Program-made: the position numbers and the translations under genes | In this document: piece after piece, positions 1 through 8,566 of the stretch | How positions within the stretch are numbered: position 1 is the stretch's first letter | Layout of the letters: every line of letters begins with the position of its first letter | Assembly (NCBI GenBank): GCA_965214615.1 | Contig: OZ243952.1 | Span: forward strand, 2,480,001 to 2,544,000 | Length of the DNA stretch: 64,000 bases | Source: CBDAUN01 sp965214615 | Lineage (GTDB): Bacteria; Pseudomonadota; Gammaproteobacteria; Arenicellales; JAJDZL01 | Direction: 5' to 3' | Notes under the pieces: generated by a model | Seen by the model: only the letters and a program-made list of their open reading frames with translations | The model's database searches: none | Told to the model about the DNA's origin: nothing

Positions 1-627
1 CCCGGCTTTTTCTCGGTCTACACAATGCCGCCAAATCAGGCAGTCACCGTAGAGCGCCAACGGCTGATCAACCAGCGCCGCGGGCAGACGCCGAGTCTTC
101 GGGATGTGCCTGCCATTATTGCAAAAAAGTCCAAAGCCCTGCTCAAAGACGAAGCACCGCAGACACGCGACTGCCTGCTGCTCACCTGCGAGTCCGACAA
201 GACATTCCAAATTCCGCCGGATTCGGTCACCCTGACAGTGACGTCGCCTCCATTTTTGAAAGTCGTCAATTATGAGACGGACAACTGGCTGCGATGCTGG
301 TTCCTGGGCGTCGACTCCAGACAGGTCGCGATTGCAAGCTACTCCAGTCTCAATTCGTGGCAAGCATTCATCGCGCGCACGCTCAATGAGCTATACCGGA
401 TTACCCGCCCAGGCGGGCACGTCGCATTCGAAGTCGGCGAAGTTCAAAAGGGCACGGTCAAATTGGAAAAAAATGTGGTCGCAGCAGCAGCCGATACAGG
501 ATTCAAGATCGAGTGCATCATCATCAATCAGCAAAATTTCACCAAGACATCCAACTGCTGGGGCATTGCCAACAACACCTCGGGCACCAACAGCAACCGG
601 ATCGTCGTGCTGCGCAAAGAGCCATGA
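1..627 (+). CDS. Site-specific DNA methyltransferase, 3' part (partial)
   Basis: This is the C-terminal part of a SAM-dependent DNA methyltransferase of the N4-cytosine/N6-adenine type. The frame is open to base 1, so the true start lies outside the window; the first internal ATG at 25 is probably not the start. Visible landmarks are the catalytic motif IV, TSPPF, near base 240, the stretch NYETDNWLRCWF that usually follows it in this family, RPGGHVAFEVGEV, and the end TKTSNCWGIANN. The SAM-binding motif is not recognisable in the part present. No restriction endonuclease is visible, but the left neighbour is missing, so solitary and restriction-modification roles remain equally possible. The last bases overlap the pdxJ start (ATGA), suggesting translational coupling. 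The methyltransferase call is firm; the target base and recognition sequence cannot be read. Confidence 0.82.
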   Translation, partial: PGFFSVYTMPPNQAVTVERQRLINQRRGQTPSLRDVPAIIAKKSKALLKDEAPQTRDCLLLTCESDKTFQIPPDSVTLTVTSPPFLKVVNYETDNWLRCWFLGVDSRQVAIASYSSLNSWQAFIARTLNELYRITRPGGHVAFEVGEVQKGTVKLEKNVVAAAADTGFKIECIIINQQNFTKTSNCWGIANNTSGTNSNRIVVLRKEP

Positions 628-1355
628 CAAAACTGAGCGTCAATCTAAATAAAATTGCACTGCTGCGCAATTCGCGAGGTGCGAATTATCCGAAAGTTCT
701 TGATTTTGCCGAACTGTGCGCACGCTGCGGCGCCCACGGCGTTACGGTACATCCTCGTCCCGACCAGCGCCACGCCACATATCAGGACGTCCGCGATCTT
801 GCACAATTCAGGGACAGGCACCCTGAAATCGAACTCAATGTGGAAGGCTACCCCGCTGCGGATTTCATTGCCGCAGTAATCGCGGCAAAACCCGATCAAT
901 GCACCCTGGTGCCCGATGATCCTGATCAGGTGACATCGGATCACGGATGGGATACGAGGACGCGCAGCGACTATCTGGCCAAAATCATTGAAGACCTGCG
1001 GGCAAGCGGAATTCGAAGCAGTATCTTTCTGGACCCTGATCCGGAACTGATCGAATCAGCCGCAGGCACCGGCGCGGACCGGATCGAACTGTATACCGAA
1101 GCCTACGCCAAGGCATACGGAACCGAAGATGAAGAGCGCACGTTCGAACTCTACCGCAAAACAGCGGAAAAAGCCCTTGAACACGGACTCGGACTCAACG
1201 CCGGACATGATCTGAATCAGTTGAATCTCGCCAAATTCCTGACTATTCCGGGCATACTCGAAGTATCGATCGGACACGCATTGACTGTCGAGGCCCTGCT
1301 CGACGGCTATGAGTCAACGATTCGGGCCTATGTCCGAATTGTAAATTGTGCCTGA
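624..1355 (+). CDS. pdxJ: Pyridoxine 5'-phosphate synthase PdxJ
   Basis: PdxJ condenses 1-deoxy-D-xylulose 5-phosphate with 3-amino-2-oxopropyl phosphate to give pyridoxine 5'-phosphate, the last ring-forming step of the DXP-dependent vitamin B6 route in the cytoplasm. The 243-residue product has the usual family length. It begins MTKLSVNLNKIALLRNSRG and carries the TIM-barrel signatures GVTVHPRPDQRH, ELNVEGYP, GADRIELYTEAYA and LGLNAGHDLN, and ends with the phosphate-binding region EVSIGHALTVEALLDG. The start chosen is the ATG at 624, which overlaps the previous stop (ATGA) and gives the canonical N-terminus; a longer frame from 513 would add residues unlike the family. It converges on the FAH-family gene, with 8 bp between the stops. 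Confidence 0.97.
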   Translation: MTKLSVNLNKIALLRNSRGANYPKVLDFAELCARCGAHGVTVHPRPDQRHATYQDVRDLAQFRDRHPEIELNVEGYPAADFIAAVIAAKPDQCTLVPDDPDQVTSDHGWDTRTRSDYLAKIIEDLRASGIRSSIFLDPDPELIESAAGTGADRIELYTEAYAKAYGTEDEERTFELYRKTAEKALEHGLGLNAGHDLNQLNLAKFLTIPGILEVSIGHALTVEALLDGYESTIRAYVRIVNCA

Positions 1356-1363
1356 CAGCGACT

Positions 1364-2218
1364 TCAGGCACCTAAGGCGATTACTTTCTGATATTGCTCG
1401 CCGAGACCTTCGATGCCAAGGCGCATTTCATCGCCGGGCTTGAGAAACATTTGCGGCTTCAAGCCCATGCCGACCCCCGAAGGCGTTCCGGTAATCACCA
1501 GGTCGCCGGGTTCCAGAGTCATGTGGCAACTGACGTAGCTGACTAGGTGCGCCACCGAAAAAATCATGTCATCGGTGCGGCCTTCCTGCAGCCGCCGACC
1601 GTTGACTTCAAGCCACACAGACAGATTCTGAGGATCGGCCACCTCGTCGGCGGTCACCAGATACGGTCCAAACGGACAAAACGTATCGGCGCTCTTGCCT
1701 TTCGTCCACTGTCCCGTGCCTTCAATCTGAAAGGCGCGTTCTGACACATCATTGACCACGCAGTAGCCCGCCACATAGTCAAGCGCGTCTGATTCGTCCA
1801 CGTACTGCGCCCTGGTGCCGATCACCACGCCAAGCTCTACCTCCCAGTCCAACTTGGTGCTGCCGCGCGGCTGAACCACATCGTCATCAGGCCCGCAAAT
1901 CGACGTGGTAGCCTTCATGAATATGATCGGCTCCGCCGGTATGGCAAGGCCGGCCTCCTTGGCATGATCCCTGTAGTTCAGTCCGATGCCGACAACCTTG
2001 CCAACACCGGATACGGGCGGTCCGATGCGCTGAATATTCGCCTGCGCGACAAGCGGCAGCGAATCGACATCTACCCTGGCCAGCGAGGCCAATGCGTCCG
2101 GCGACATCGTTGCCGCGCCGATGTCGGCAACATAGGCCGACAGGTCGCGAACTTGGGAATTCGAATCAAGTACTCCGGGCTTTTCGTTACCCGCACTACC
2201 GTAGCGAAGCAGTTTCAT
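1364..2218 (-). CDS. Fumarylacetoacetate hydrolase (FAH) family protein
   Basis: A 284-residue member of the FAH superfamily, metal-dependent enzymes that hydrolyse or decarboxylate 2-oxo-acids such as acylpyruvates and diketo-sugars. An N-terminal cap (about residues 1-70) precedes the catalytic fold. Visible landmarks are VVGIGLNYRDHAKEAG, the metal-binding stretch LDWEVELGVVIG with its ExE pair, the region around SERAFQIEGTGQWTKGKSAD, and the end GDLVITGTPSGVGMGL. These are closest to the COG0179 proteins often annotated as ureidoglycolate lyase or 2,4-diketo-3-deoxy-L-fuconate hydrolase. The exact substrate cannot be assigned, because annotations in this family are unreliable. It lies 114 bp downstream of the TauE/SafE gene on the same strand and may be co-transcribed. 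Confidence 0.9.
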   Translation of the reverse strand: MKLLRYGSAGNEKPGVLDSNSQVRDLSAYVADIGAATMSPDALASLARVDVDSLPLVAQANIQRIGPPVSGVGKVVGIGLNYRDHAKEAGLAIPAEPIIFMKATTSICGPDDDVVQPRGSTKLDWEVELGVVIGTRAQYVDESDALDYVAGYCVVNDVSERAFQIEGTGQWTKGKSADTFCPFGPYLVTADEVADPQNLSVWLEVNGRRLQEGRTDDMIFSVAHLVSYVSCHMTLEPGDLVITGTPSGVGMGLKPQMFLKPGDEMRLGIEGLGEQYQKVIALGA

Positions 2219-2332
2219 ATTGCAGAATCCTTAGTTGACTGATTGATACGCCTGGCGCATTCTCGACGCCTGAAAGAGGACGGCATTATAGACGCTGCGA
2301 CACGCCTCGGCTATGCTGCGTTGCAGGTTTTT

Positions 2333-3094
2333 TCAAATGGCCTGAAAAAACTGAATGACGAGTATCACCCCGACCACAAAGAGCGCTCCCTTTATGATTC
2401 TGCGATATCGTTCCGACTCGATACGATCGCGGAATCGCTTGCCCGCCAAAAGCGCCAGGCCGGATACCGCAGCCAGCGGCACAGTCGCTGCCGCTATGTG
2501 CCAGTCATAGATGCCCGCGGTGCTGAACACCCCGACCTGGGTGGCTTTTCCAGTCAGAAAGAACAAGTTGAACACCGGCACCATGGTGGCTCTCGACCAT
2601 CCCATTTCGAGTGCATAGATGATCATAATGGGCACCATGGTGTTGGTTGCTCCTGCCGATATTCCTGCGACAAGACCGAACCCGGCACCTGAGCTGCGCC
2701 TGAAGCGGTGGAGAAAGCCGAACACCGCTCTTTGCGAACGGTCAACCGCAAGATACAGGAACACGAGCACCGCGAGCAGCAATTTGAACGGACCGGGATC
2801 GTTGACGGCGATCAGATAGGATCCGGCAATTCCGCCGATTGCGACCCAGACCGCAACAGACCAGAACTTGCCGATGCTGCTTCTCCAGTCGCTGCCGCTG
2901 AAAATGCTGATCACATTGACCACGATGGTCGGAAGCAGCGTGATCAGAATTGCTGTTCTGACATCGACAAATATCGAAAGCAGTGGCGTTGAAATGAGCG
3001 GAAAGCCCAATCCCAGTGCGCCGTGGACGACAGCAGCAGCAATCAGAATGGATGCGAAAAGAGCTAGATCAAGTGCCGTTGCCGCATCTAGCAT
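2333..3094 (-). CDS. TauE/SafE family membrane transporter
   Basis: A 253-residue, very hydrophobic protein of the TauE/SafE (former DUF81) family, whose characterised members export sulfite, sulfoacetate or related organosulfur anions through the inner membrane. About seven to eight hydrophobic segments are visible, with the N-terminal motif VHGALGLGFPLISTPLLSI and the repeat-half motif GFGLVAGISAGATNTMVPIM that are typical of the family. The start ATG (base 3094) overlaps the stop of the upstream UDP-glucose dehydrogenase gene (TGATG), so translation is probably coupled. That pairing does not by itself indicate a substrate. The family assignment is firm, the transported anion unknown. Confidence 0.88.
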   Translation of the reverse strand: MLDAATALDLALFASILIAAAVVHGALGLGFPLISTPLLSIFVDVRTAILITLLPTIVVNVISIFSGSDWRSSIGKFWSVAVWVAIGGIAGSYLIAVNDPGPFKLLLAVLVFLYLAVDRSQRAVFGFLHRFRRSSGAGFGLVAGISAGATNTMVPIMIIYALEMGWSRATMVPVFNLFFLTGKATQVGVFSTAGIYDWHIAAATVPLAAVSGLALLAGKRFRDRIESERYRRIIKGALFVVGVILVIQFFQAI

Positions 3095-4530
3095 CAGTGC
3101 AGAATACTTTCATCCTTAAGGTCTGGAACGTCTTGAGAGTCGGCAGCCCTTTGCCGCTTGAAAGCGGTAAATTTCCGACTCAGCGGTTCCAGGGATTCAT
3201 CGGCATCGGAGGGCTGGCGCATCACCTGCCCCTGGCCGACGCCCTGGTAGTCGAATCCGGCTTCCAGCATGTCTTGCGCCTCATACATGTTGTGCAAATC
3301 TACAAGGACCGGACTTGCGAGCATGCGCATCAGATCCGGCAGTGACAGCTGCCCGTATTCAGGCCAAGCAGTGGCAATCACCGCTGCGGCGCATCCGTCC
3401 GCCGCCGCATACGGACTGTCGTGGTAGTCGACATCGCTAAGCTGCAGGCGCGCAGCGGGAACTCCTTTCGGATCGTGCGCGTGAATTTTCGCTCCGTGAC
3501 GCTGAAGCTCCCGGATAATCGCCACGCTCGAACTGTCGCGCAAGTCATCGGTATTCGGCTTGAATGTCAAGCCGAATACGGCTATTTTCCTGCCCTCGAC
3601 AGAACCGCCGCAGGCACGAATGACACGATGCGCCATGCGGATCTTGCGCTGGGAGTTGATGTCAGTGACCGTTTCAATGATCCGAAGCGGCGAACCGGCG
3701 CTCTTGGCCGTGTGAATCAGCGCCAGCGTATCTTTCGGGAAGCAAAGCCCGCCGTAGCCGGGTCCGGGGCGCAAATACAAATTCCCGATTCGCTCGTCCA
3801 GGCCGATGCCATGGGCGAGTGCGCGAATGTCGACCCCGGTCTGCTCGCAAAGATCCGCCACTTCATTGATAAAGGTGATTTTCGTCGCAAGATACGCGTT
3901 TGCAGCGTATTTGATGAGCTCGGCTGTCTCCAGATTGGTGTAAAGCACCGGTACGCCGCTTAGCGAAAGCGGGAGATAAAGCTCGGCGAGAATTTCCTGC
4001 GCGCGCTCCGACTCTACCCCCACAACGACGCGGCTGGGATTCATAAAGTCCTTGACCGCCGTGCCCTCGGCAAGAAACTCGGGATTGGAAACGACGTCAA
4101 ATTTTTTCTGCGGCAAAAGCGAACGCATCAGGTCCGCCACTTTTGCCCCAGTACCGACCGGCACGGTGGACTTGGTTACCACAACCGCATAATCGTCAAT
4201 CTGGGCCGATACCTGGCGCACTACTTCAAAAACATCTGAAAGATCGGCGGCGCCGGTCTTTTCATCCGCCGGAGTATTGACGCAGATGAATATCACCTTG
4301 GACTGCCTGACCGCAAAACCGATGTCCGAAGTAAAGTGCAGCCGTCCGGTTTCGATATTGCGCGTCAGAAGATCAGAAAGGTTTTCTTCGAATATCGGAG
4401 ATTCTCCGCGCCTGAGCACTTCAAGGCGCCGTTCATCCTTGTCGACGCAAATCGTTTCCACGCCCAATTCGGCGAAGCACGCGCCTGTGACAAGGCCGAC
4501 ATAGCCGCTGCCGATTATTGCAATTTTCAT
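3094..4530 (-). CDS. UDP-glucose 6-dehydrogenase
   Basis: An NAD-dependent dehydrogenase that oxidises UDP-glucose twice to UDP-glucuronate, a precursor for exopolysaccharide, capsule or lipid A decoration. The 478-residue product starts MKIAIIGSGYVGLVTGACF, a Rossmann nucleotide-binding motif. The N-terminal domain contains ICVNTPADE and VVTKSTVPVGTG, and the central helix contains ETAELIKYAANAYLATKI. The catalytic cysteine is in GPGYGGLCFPKDT, where the usual Ser before Cys is Leu. The C-terminal UDP-binding domain contains FGLTFKPNTDDLRDS. The ATG at 4530 was chosen because it gives the canonical N-terminus; an in-frame extension to 4614 would add 28 residues unlike the family. A charged tail of about 50 residues follows the last family motif. 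GDP-mannose or UDP-ManNAc dehydrogenase are less likely alternatives. Confidence 0.93.
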   Translation of the reverse strand: MKIAIIGSGYVGLVTGACFAELGVETICVDKDERRLEVLRRGESPIFEENLSDLLTRNIETGRLHFTSDIGFAVRQSKVIFICVNTPADEKTGAADLSDVFEVVRQVSAQIDDYAVVVTKSTVPVGTGAKVADLMRSLLPQKKFDVVSNPEFLAEGTAVKDFMNPSRVVVGVESERAQEILAELYLPLSLSGVPVLYTNLETAELIKYAANAYLATKITFINEVADLCEQTGVDIRALAHGIGLDERIGNLYLRPGPGYGGLCFPKDTLALIHTAKSAGSPLRIIETVTDINSQRKIRMAHRVIRACGGSVEGRKIAVFGLTFKPNTDDLRDSSSVAIIRELQRHGAKIHAHDPKGVPAARLQLSDVDYHDSPYAAADGCAAAVIATAWPEYGQLSLPDLMRMLASPVLVDLHNMYEAQDMLEAGFDYQGVGQGQVMRQPSDADESLEPLSRKFTAFKRQRAADSQDVPDLKDESILH

Positions 4531-4569
4531 GGATTCAAGTTCAATGGCAAAGGTGTTGCGATTAAGAAC

Positions 4570-4575
4570 ATTATA
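4570..4575 (-). promoter_or_regulatory. Putative -10 box of the UDP-glucose dehydrogenase promoter
   Basis: On the minus strand a perfect TATAAT lies 40 bp upstream of the ATG at 4530. No convincing -35 hexamer sits 16-18 bp upstream of it, so this is a -10-only prediction. The 228-bp space between this gene and xseA is divergent and must serve both directions; for xseA I found only weak matches (TTGACT at 4614 with TATCAT at 4634, spaced too closely). Confidence 0.4.
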
Positions 4576-4758
4576 GGCGCGCATTGAGCACTTACGCCTG
4601 CGAACAAGCGGCATTGACTTTCGACGGAGCCTCTATCATCGGTCAATGCGTCAAATTTCGCGCTGGCCGGTCGAATTGAATCCCATGCGGTGCCGATTTG
4701 CATGGTTCGAGGTTAGAATAGGAACATTTGATGAAACGACCGCCTGGACGGACTTGCC

Positions 4759-6099
4759 ATGAACGAACAATCCCGAATCTACTCGGTTAACGAATTAAAT
4801 CAGGAAGCTAGAGACAATCTTGAATCCAAGTTCAGCAATATTTCCGTCGAGGGCGAAGTATCTAGATCAATTCTCGCCAACTCCGGTCACATCTACTTCA
4901 ACCTCAAAGACGAACACGCCCAAATCGCATGCGCATTTTTTCGCAGCAGCGCATACCGTTCCAAGCACAAGCCTAAAGACGGCGAAAAGATCATCGCAAC
5001 AGGAAACCTTTCGATCTATCCCCAGCGAGGGAACTACCAGCTCATTGTCAGAATGGTTGAACTTGCCGGTACAGGAAACCTATGGATGAAATTCGGCGAG
5101 CTGCAGGAACGGCTCAGAAAGCTTGGATATTTTGACGAGGCGAGGAAAACGCCGGTTCCTCAGTGCCCGAAGCGAGTGGGCATCATCACCTCGCCGGACG
5201 GAGCTGCTGTTCAAGACATCATTCGAGCGTTTTCAAGACGCTTTCCATCCATTGAGCTTATTGTATATCCGACCCTAGTTCAAGGCGATCTCGCGGCAAA
5301 GCAAATCGCTAAAATGGTACACATTGCGAACGAGCGCAAGGAAGTCGACGCAATTATTATGAGCCGCGGGGGCGGCTCGATTGAAGATCTATGGCCATTC
5401 AATGAGGAAGTTGTCGCCGAGGCGATCAAAAACAGCAAACTTCCAGTCGTGACCGGCGTCGGACATCAGACCGATACCACCATTGCGGATCTTGTCGCTG
5501 ACGCGCGTGCGGCGACTCCGACCGCGGCGGCCGAGCTTCTCAGCACCCCTGCGATGGGCGACGTGATTCGTCAATTGCAAACTGCCGAACACAGGCTGGA
5601 CAGTGCCGTATCGAACAGACTGGGCAATCTTGGACAAAGGGTCGACTACGCCGAAAAGGGGCTGGTGCACCCGAAGCAGAAAATTGCCAATCTCGATGCG
5701 AGATTCGAACACGCCGCCCAAAGCCTCACGTCGCGGATACTCGAACAGCTTCGCACCAATGCCGACCAATGTCGGGCATTGCATCAGGCGCTTGGCGCCG
5801 CATCGCCGGTCAAACCCATCGATTCTCGGCGCATGGTGACGGAGAATTTTCAGAACGTTATTCAGCTGCAAGCCGCAAATCGATTGAAGGAGTTTCGCGC
5901 TGGCTTGTCATCGCTGCAGTCCAGGATCGAGTCTACAAATCCCGATGCAACTCTTAAGCGCGGATACGCGATTGTCCGAAGCAAATCTGATGACAGAATT
6001 CTGCGCAATACCGAATCGGTTGCCAAAGGACATAAGATCACCGCTCAGTTGCATTCCGGAGTTCTGCACTGCGACGTTGAAAAAGTTGCAGACCGCTAA
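4759..6099 (+). CDS. xseA: Exodeoxyribonuclease VII large subunit XseA
   Basis: The large, catalytic subunit of exonuclease VII, which degrades single-stranded DNA in both directions and acts with the small subunit XseB in repair. The 446-residue protein has an N-terminal OB-fold DNA-binding domain (about residues 1-105, with VEGEVSRSILANSGHIYFNL), then the nuclease core (KRVGIITSPDGAAVQDI, SRGGGSIEDLWPFNEE, TPTAAAELL) and a long coiled-coil region where XseB binds, ending in the conserved LKRGYAIVRS. In the catalytic stretch the family's usual GVGHETD reads GVGHQTD, a Glu-to-Gln change; the neighbouring His and Asp, which are the residues I recall as essential, are kept. xseB is not in the window. 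It converges on hipA with 49 bp between the stops. Confidence 0.96.
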   Translation: MNEQSRIYSVNELNQEARDNLESKFSNISVEGEVSRSILANSGHIYFNLKDEHAQIACAFFRSSAYRSKHKPKDGEKIIATGNLSIYPQRGNYQLIVRMVELAGTGNLWMKFGELQERLRKLGYFDEARKTPVPQCPKRVGIITSPDGAAVQDIIRAFSRRFPSIELIVYPTLVQGDLAAKQIAKMVHIANERKEVDAIIMSRGGGSIEDLWPFNEEVVAEAIKNSKLPVVTGVGHQTDTTIADLVADARAATPTAAAELLSTPAMGDVIRQLQTAEHRLDSAVSNRLGNLGQRVDYAEKGLVHPKQKIANLDARFEHAAQSLTSRILEQLRTNADQCRALHQALGAASPVKPIDSRRMVTENFQNVIQLQAANRLKEFRAGLSSLQSRIESTNPDATLKRGYAIVRSKSDDRILRNTESVAKGHKITAQLHSGVLHCDVEKVADR

Positions 6100-6148
6100 A
6101 ATTCGAACTACCTTTTGGAAACCCTATCGGCAAGTCAAACCCCCTCGG

Positions 6149-7453
6149 CTATAGAATGCCGGTTCTATGGGTTTGCCGTATTTGCCTGATCAAATGTTCA
6201 TCGACACCGGCTTCATCGGCAAATGACTCCCATTGCGCTACTGCGCTTTGAACCTGATCGATAATTTGCTCGGCGCGACCGCGCTTCATGGAAGCGTGCT
6301 TCGCACAAGCTTTGAAATCATCCAGCTGAAAGTTGTCGCGTTTACCGTTCAGAGTCATTTGATGTGCATTCGTCCAAGCGCCTTCAGAATTGAAACTGTA
6401 GGTCAGATCGTAAGCCGGCGCAAGTCTCCAATTTCCCCCGCGATCCATAAGGAAGGCAATATTCTTGACGTGATCATCCTGATTTCGGGCGATGACGTTG
6501 AAAGACATTCTTCGAAACTGCTCTTCAACCGAATCCATCGATTTTTCCAAGTCTCGGATTGTCGCGAGACACTGCTCGTAGGAATAGACGCCAGGCATTC
6601 TGTAATCGTAATGGCTTATCGCGCCCAACGTCTGCATGTGAAGTTTTCGTCCGCTCCCAGTCCGATCGAATCGCCTCGTCATAAAATGGCTTCGTCCGTT
6701 TTCCTTGAGCAACCGACTTTCCATCATGTCAATACCGGCGGCTTGCGCCATTTTGTAATAGCCAAATTCAATCAGCCCGTAGCCGGTCGAAGCGCTGAAA
6801 TGCACATCGTTGAAACCACCTGAGACGCCATCGAATTTCAAAAGCCAATAGGAAAATCCATCTTCAGCGTCCGCCTGCCCCGACCTCACTTCATTGGTTT
6901 CCGGATTCCACGCGATGACCGCTTTCGCTCTGGCGCCGCCCGCTGATGTTCCAACTCGCAGAATTTCCTCCATGACGCGATTCTCCCTGCCTGACGATAG
7001 TGACATGCAAAAATTGTGCCGGTCTGACAATATTTTTTCCGCCAGAGCTACGAGTTCGCCGACTTCGACAATTTGCGACCACGTTGCACTGGGACCGATA
7101 ACTGGAAGATATTCGATTGCCCCCATCCCTCGAGCGCCAACATAGCAAAGCCGTTCGACCGGATTGAAAGACTCTGCGCTTCGCCCCTGCATCGCTAGCC
7201 ACGCATCAATCAGCGCATTTCCGAAATCATCCGGCAAGGAATCCGCCACCAGGCCAGGTAATCCGTGAAATGTGTCTCTGGGCAATGCAGGAAACGAGTA
7301 AATCCGCCGGGCAAGAGGCATGGTTAGCGGAGCCACCTCGATCGAGCTGTCAGCGAATCCCGGATCGTATTCGAACGACGCAACATTTGCCGCTGCATTC
7401 CAACTCACAGCGCCTACCGTTTTCCTCCACAGGCGCACTTCGGCGACAGTCAT
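6149..7453 (-). CDS. hipA: HipA-family serine/threonine kinase toxin
   Basis: A 434-residue HipA homologue, the kinase toxin of type II HipBA modules; the best-studied member phosphorylates glutamyl-tRNA synthetase and causes growth arrest and persistence. The N-terminal couple domain (about residues 1-105) includes PLTMPLARRIYSFP and LPGLVADSLPDDFGNALI. The kinase core shows the Gly/Ser-rich loop VGTSAGGARAKAVI, the lysine-bearing WLLKFDG, the catalytic stretch ARNQDDHVKNIAFLMD and the metal-binding YDLTYSFN. All key residues appear present and the frame is unbroken, so the toxin looks active. The ATG overlaps the stop of the antitoxin gene (TGATG), as is usual for a co-translated module. 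The substrate may differ from that of E. coli HipA. Confidence 0.93.
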   Translation of the reverse strand: MTVAEVRLWRKTVGAVSWNAAANVASFEYDPGFADSSIEVAPLTMPLARRIYSFPALPRDTFHGLPGLVADSLPDDFGNALIDAWLAMQGRSAESFNPVERLCYVGARGMGAIEYLPVIGPSATWSQIVEVGELVALAEKILSDRHNFCMSLSSGRENRVMEEILRVGTSAGGARAKAVIAWNPETNEVRSGQADAEDGFSYWLLKFDGVSGGFNDVHFSASTGYGLIEFGYYKMAQAAGIDMMESRLLKENGRSHFMTRRFDRTGSGRKLHMQTLGAISHYDYRMPGVYSYEQCLATIRDLEKSMDSVEEQFRRMSFNVIARNQDDHVKNIAFLMDRGGNWRLAPAYDLTYSFNSEGAWTNAHQMTLNGKRDNFQLDDFKACAKHASMKRGRAEQIIDQVQSAVAQWESFADEAGVDEHLIRQIRQTHRTGIL

Positions 7454-7800
7454 CAGTCATCTCCCCATGACCAGGGTTTCGGAACTGCGCGCTTCCTTAT
7501 CCCGGATGACGCTCTGCGGCGGGTCCTGCCCTGCATTTTGAGCTGTTGCATCGGGCTTATCTCCGATTCAGGCAGCAATGCTCCGAAGTTTTCCGCCAAG
7601 CCGAGTGTGCGAAAGACTCGAATCAGGCTTACCAATTGAACCGACCCGCCGGATTCAATGCGCGCCAAAGTGCGCAATGAAATTCCAGACTCTTTCGCAA
7701 CTTCGGCCTGAGTTCTATTTTGATTGAGTCGGGACCGCGCAATTCTGCGCGCCAATTCATTCATGATTGAATCGTCTGATGAGTTTTGGGTTATATTCAT
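7453..7800 (-). CDS. hipB: HipB-type Xre-family antitoxin
   Basis: A 115-residue DNA-binding antitoxin upstream of and overlapping hipA. The helix-turn-helix of the Xre/Cro type spans about residues 13-70, with LNQNRTQAEVAKESGISLRT as the recognition region followed by LARIESGGSVQLVSLIRVFR. A basic tail (GRTRRRASSGIRKRAVPKPW) follows. By analogy with the family it should neutralise HipA and repress its own promoter, which would lie in the AT-rich stretch just upstream. The start ATG at 7800 is followed by a plausible N-terminus; a later ATG at residue 13 is a weaker alternative. Confidence 0.9.
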   Translation of the reverse strand: MNITQNSSDDSIMNELARRIARSRLNQNRTQAEVAKESGISLRTLARIESGGSVQLVSLIRVFRTLGLAENFGALLPESEISPMQQLKMQGRTRRRASSGIRKRAVPKPWSWGDD

Positions 7801-7870
7801 AATATGTCATTTATTAATTTTTACTATGATTTAATCTTCTTATAATGCCATATATTGCGTTTAAAACAAT
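7801..7870 (-). promoter_or_regulatory. AT-rich promoter/operator region of hipBA
   Basis: The 70 bp upstream of hipB are strikingly AT-rich compared with the surrounding GC-rich DNA. On the minus strand a TATAAG hexamer lies about 40 bp before the start codon, with TTGTTT some 19 bp further upstream, a loose sigma-70-like pair. I found no clear copy of the enteric HipB operator, so the operator sequence is undetermined. Confidence 0.35.
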
Positions 7871-8040
7871 TCACGAAAAAGATTTTTTCTGTTCGACGTA
7901 GGTCCGATCTGTCTCATCGACTAATTCTGCAAGCGGTCAGTCACTAACAAAATGGATGCCCTTCAGAGGGTTTAAACGGCATCACAATGTGCCGGATCGA
8001 ATTGAACCGGTCGAGAAAGTAAATCATAAGGAGTATCCAG

Positions 8041-8195
8041 ATGAATCATATTCAAGAAATCCACAAGGCAGGTGTGGACTTGGCGAAGAACGTGATTCAG
8101 GTATTTACGGTTGACGATAAAGGCAAGGCGGTATGAATCGTCGTTTGTCGAGAACCAAGGCGCAAGGGGTTTTCTCAAAGAGTTTGAACAGGTAA
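8041..8195 (+). pseudogene. IS110-family transposase remnant (5' fragment, frameshifted)
   Basis: From the ATG at 8041 the frame reads 31 codons containing GVDLAKNVIQVFTVDDKGKA, which matches the conserved N-terminus of IS110-family (DEDD) transposases, including the first catalytic Asp. A TGA at 8134 ends the frame. Similarity continues in a shifted frame from 8136 (NRRLSRTKAQGVFSKSLNR) to a stop at 8193, as in the next block of the family. Nothing further downstream is recognisable, and neither the C-terminal serine region nor element ends were found. It is a dead fragment sitting between two toxin-antitoxin modules. Confidence 0.72.
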
Positions 8196-8566
8196 ATTCG
8201 AGGTTGCCTTGAAAGGTGTATCCATAGATATCTCAAGGGCACTGAAGGCGGACAGCATGAACGTGCTGCTGAACTGTGCCGAACGCAACCTGCGGCTGAC
8301 CTGAAACGTTTGAGAAACAGTCGTGCGCGAATATTATGTCGCTCAGTATTTCGCTGGACCATTCACCAAAACGGGGGCTCTCAGGTGCCATTTACGGTTT
8401 TAGCGCGTTGCCCGTTGCGTAAGGCCGTCTGAGCTTCCGACAGCTTGACATTCATCAGTTCGAAAATCGACAGATTATCGTTTTATTCAGAGGCGACTAG
8501 ACTGGTATCGCCTTTGCTACTTGTCCTGGTGTGGCGTTTTCGTAATTGGACTCAAGGAATTTCTTT
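8196..8566. other. Gene-free stretch after the IS110 remnant
   Basis: These 371 bp hold only short frames with no family resemblance. Together with 7871-8040, which is also empty, they look like eroded mobile-element DNA and the downstream flank of the PIN toxin gene. No promoter or terminator stands out. Confidence 0.5.

Noticed and set aside
2243..2692. 149-codon plus-strand frame over the TauE/SafE gene
   Set aside because: Antisense to a clear membrane protein gene, His/Arg/Ser-rich, no motif.
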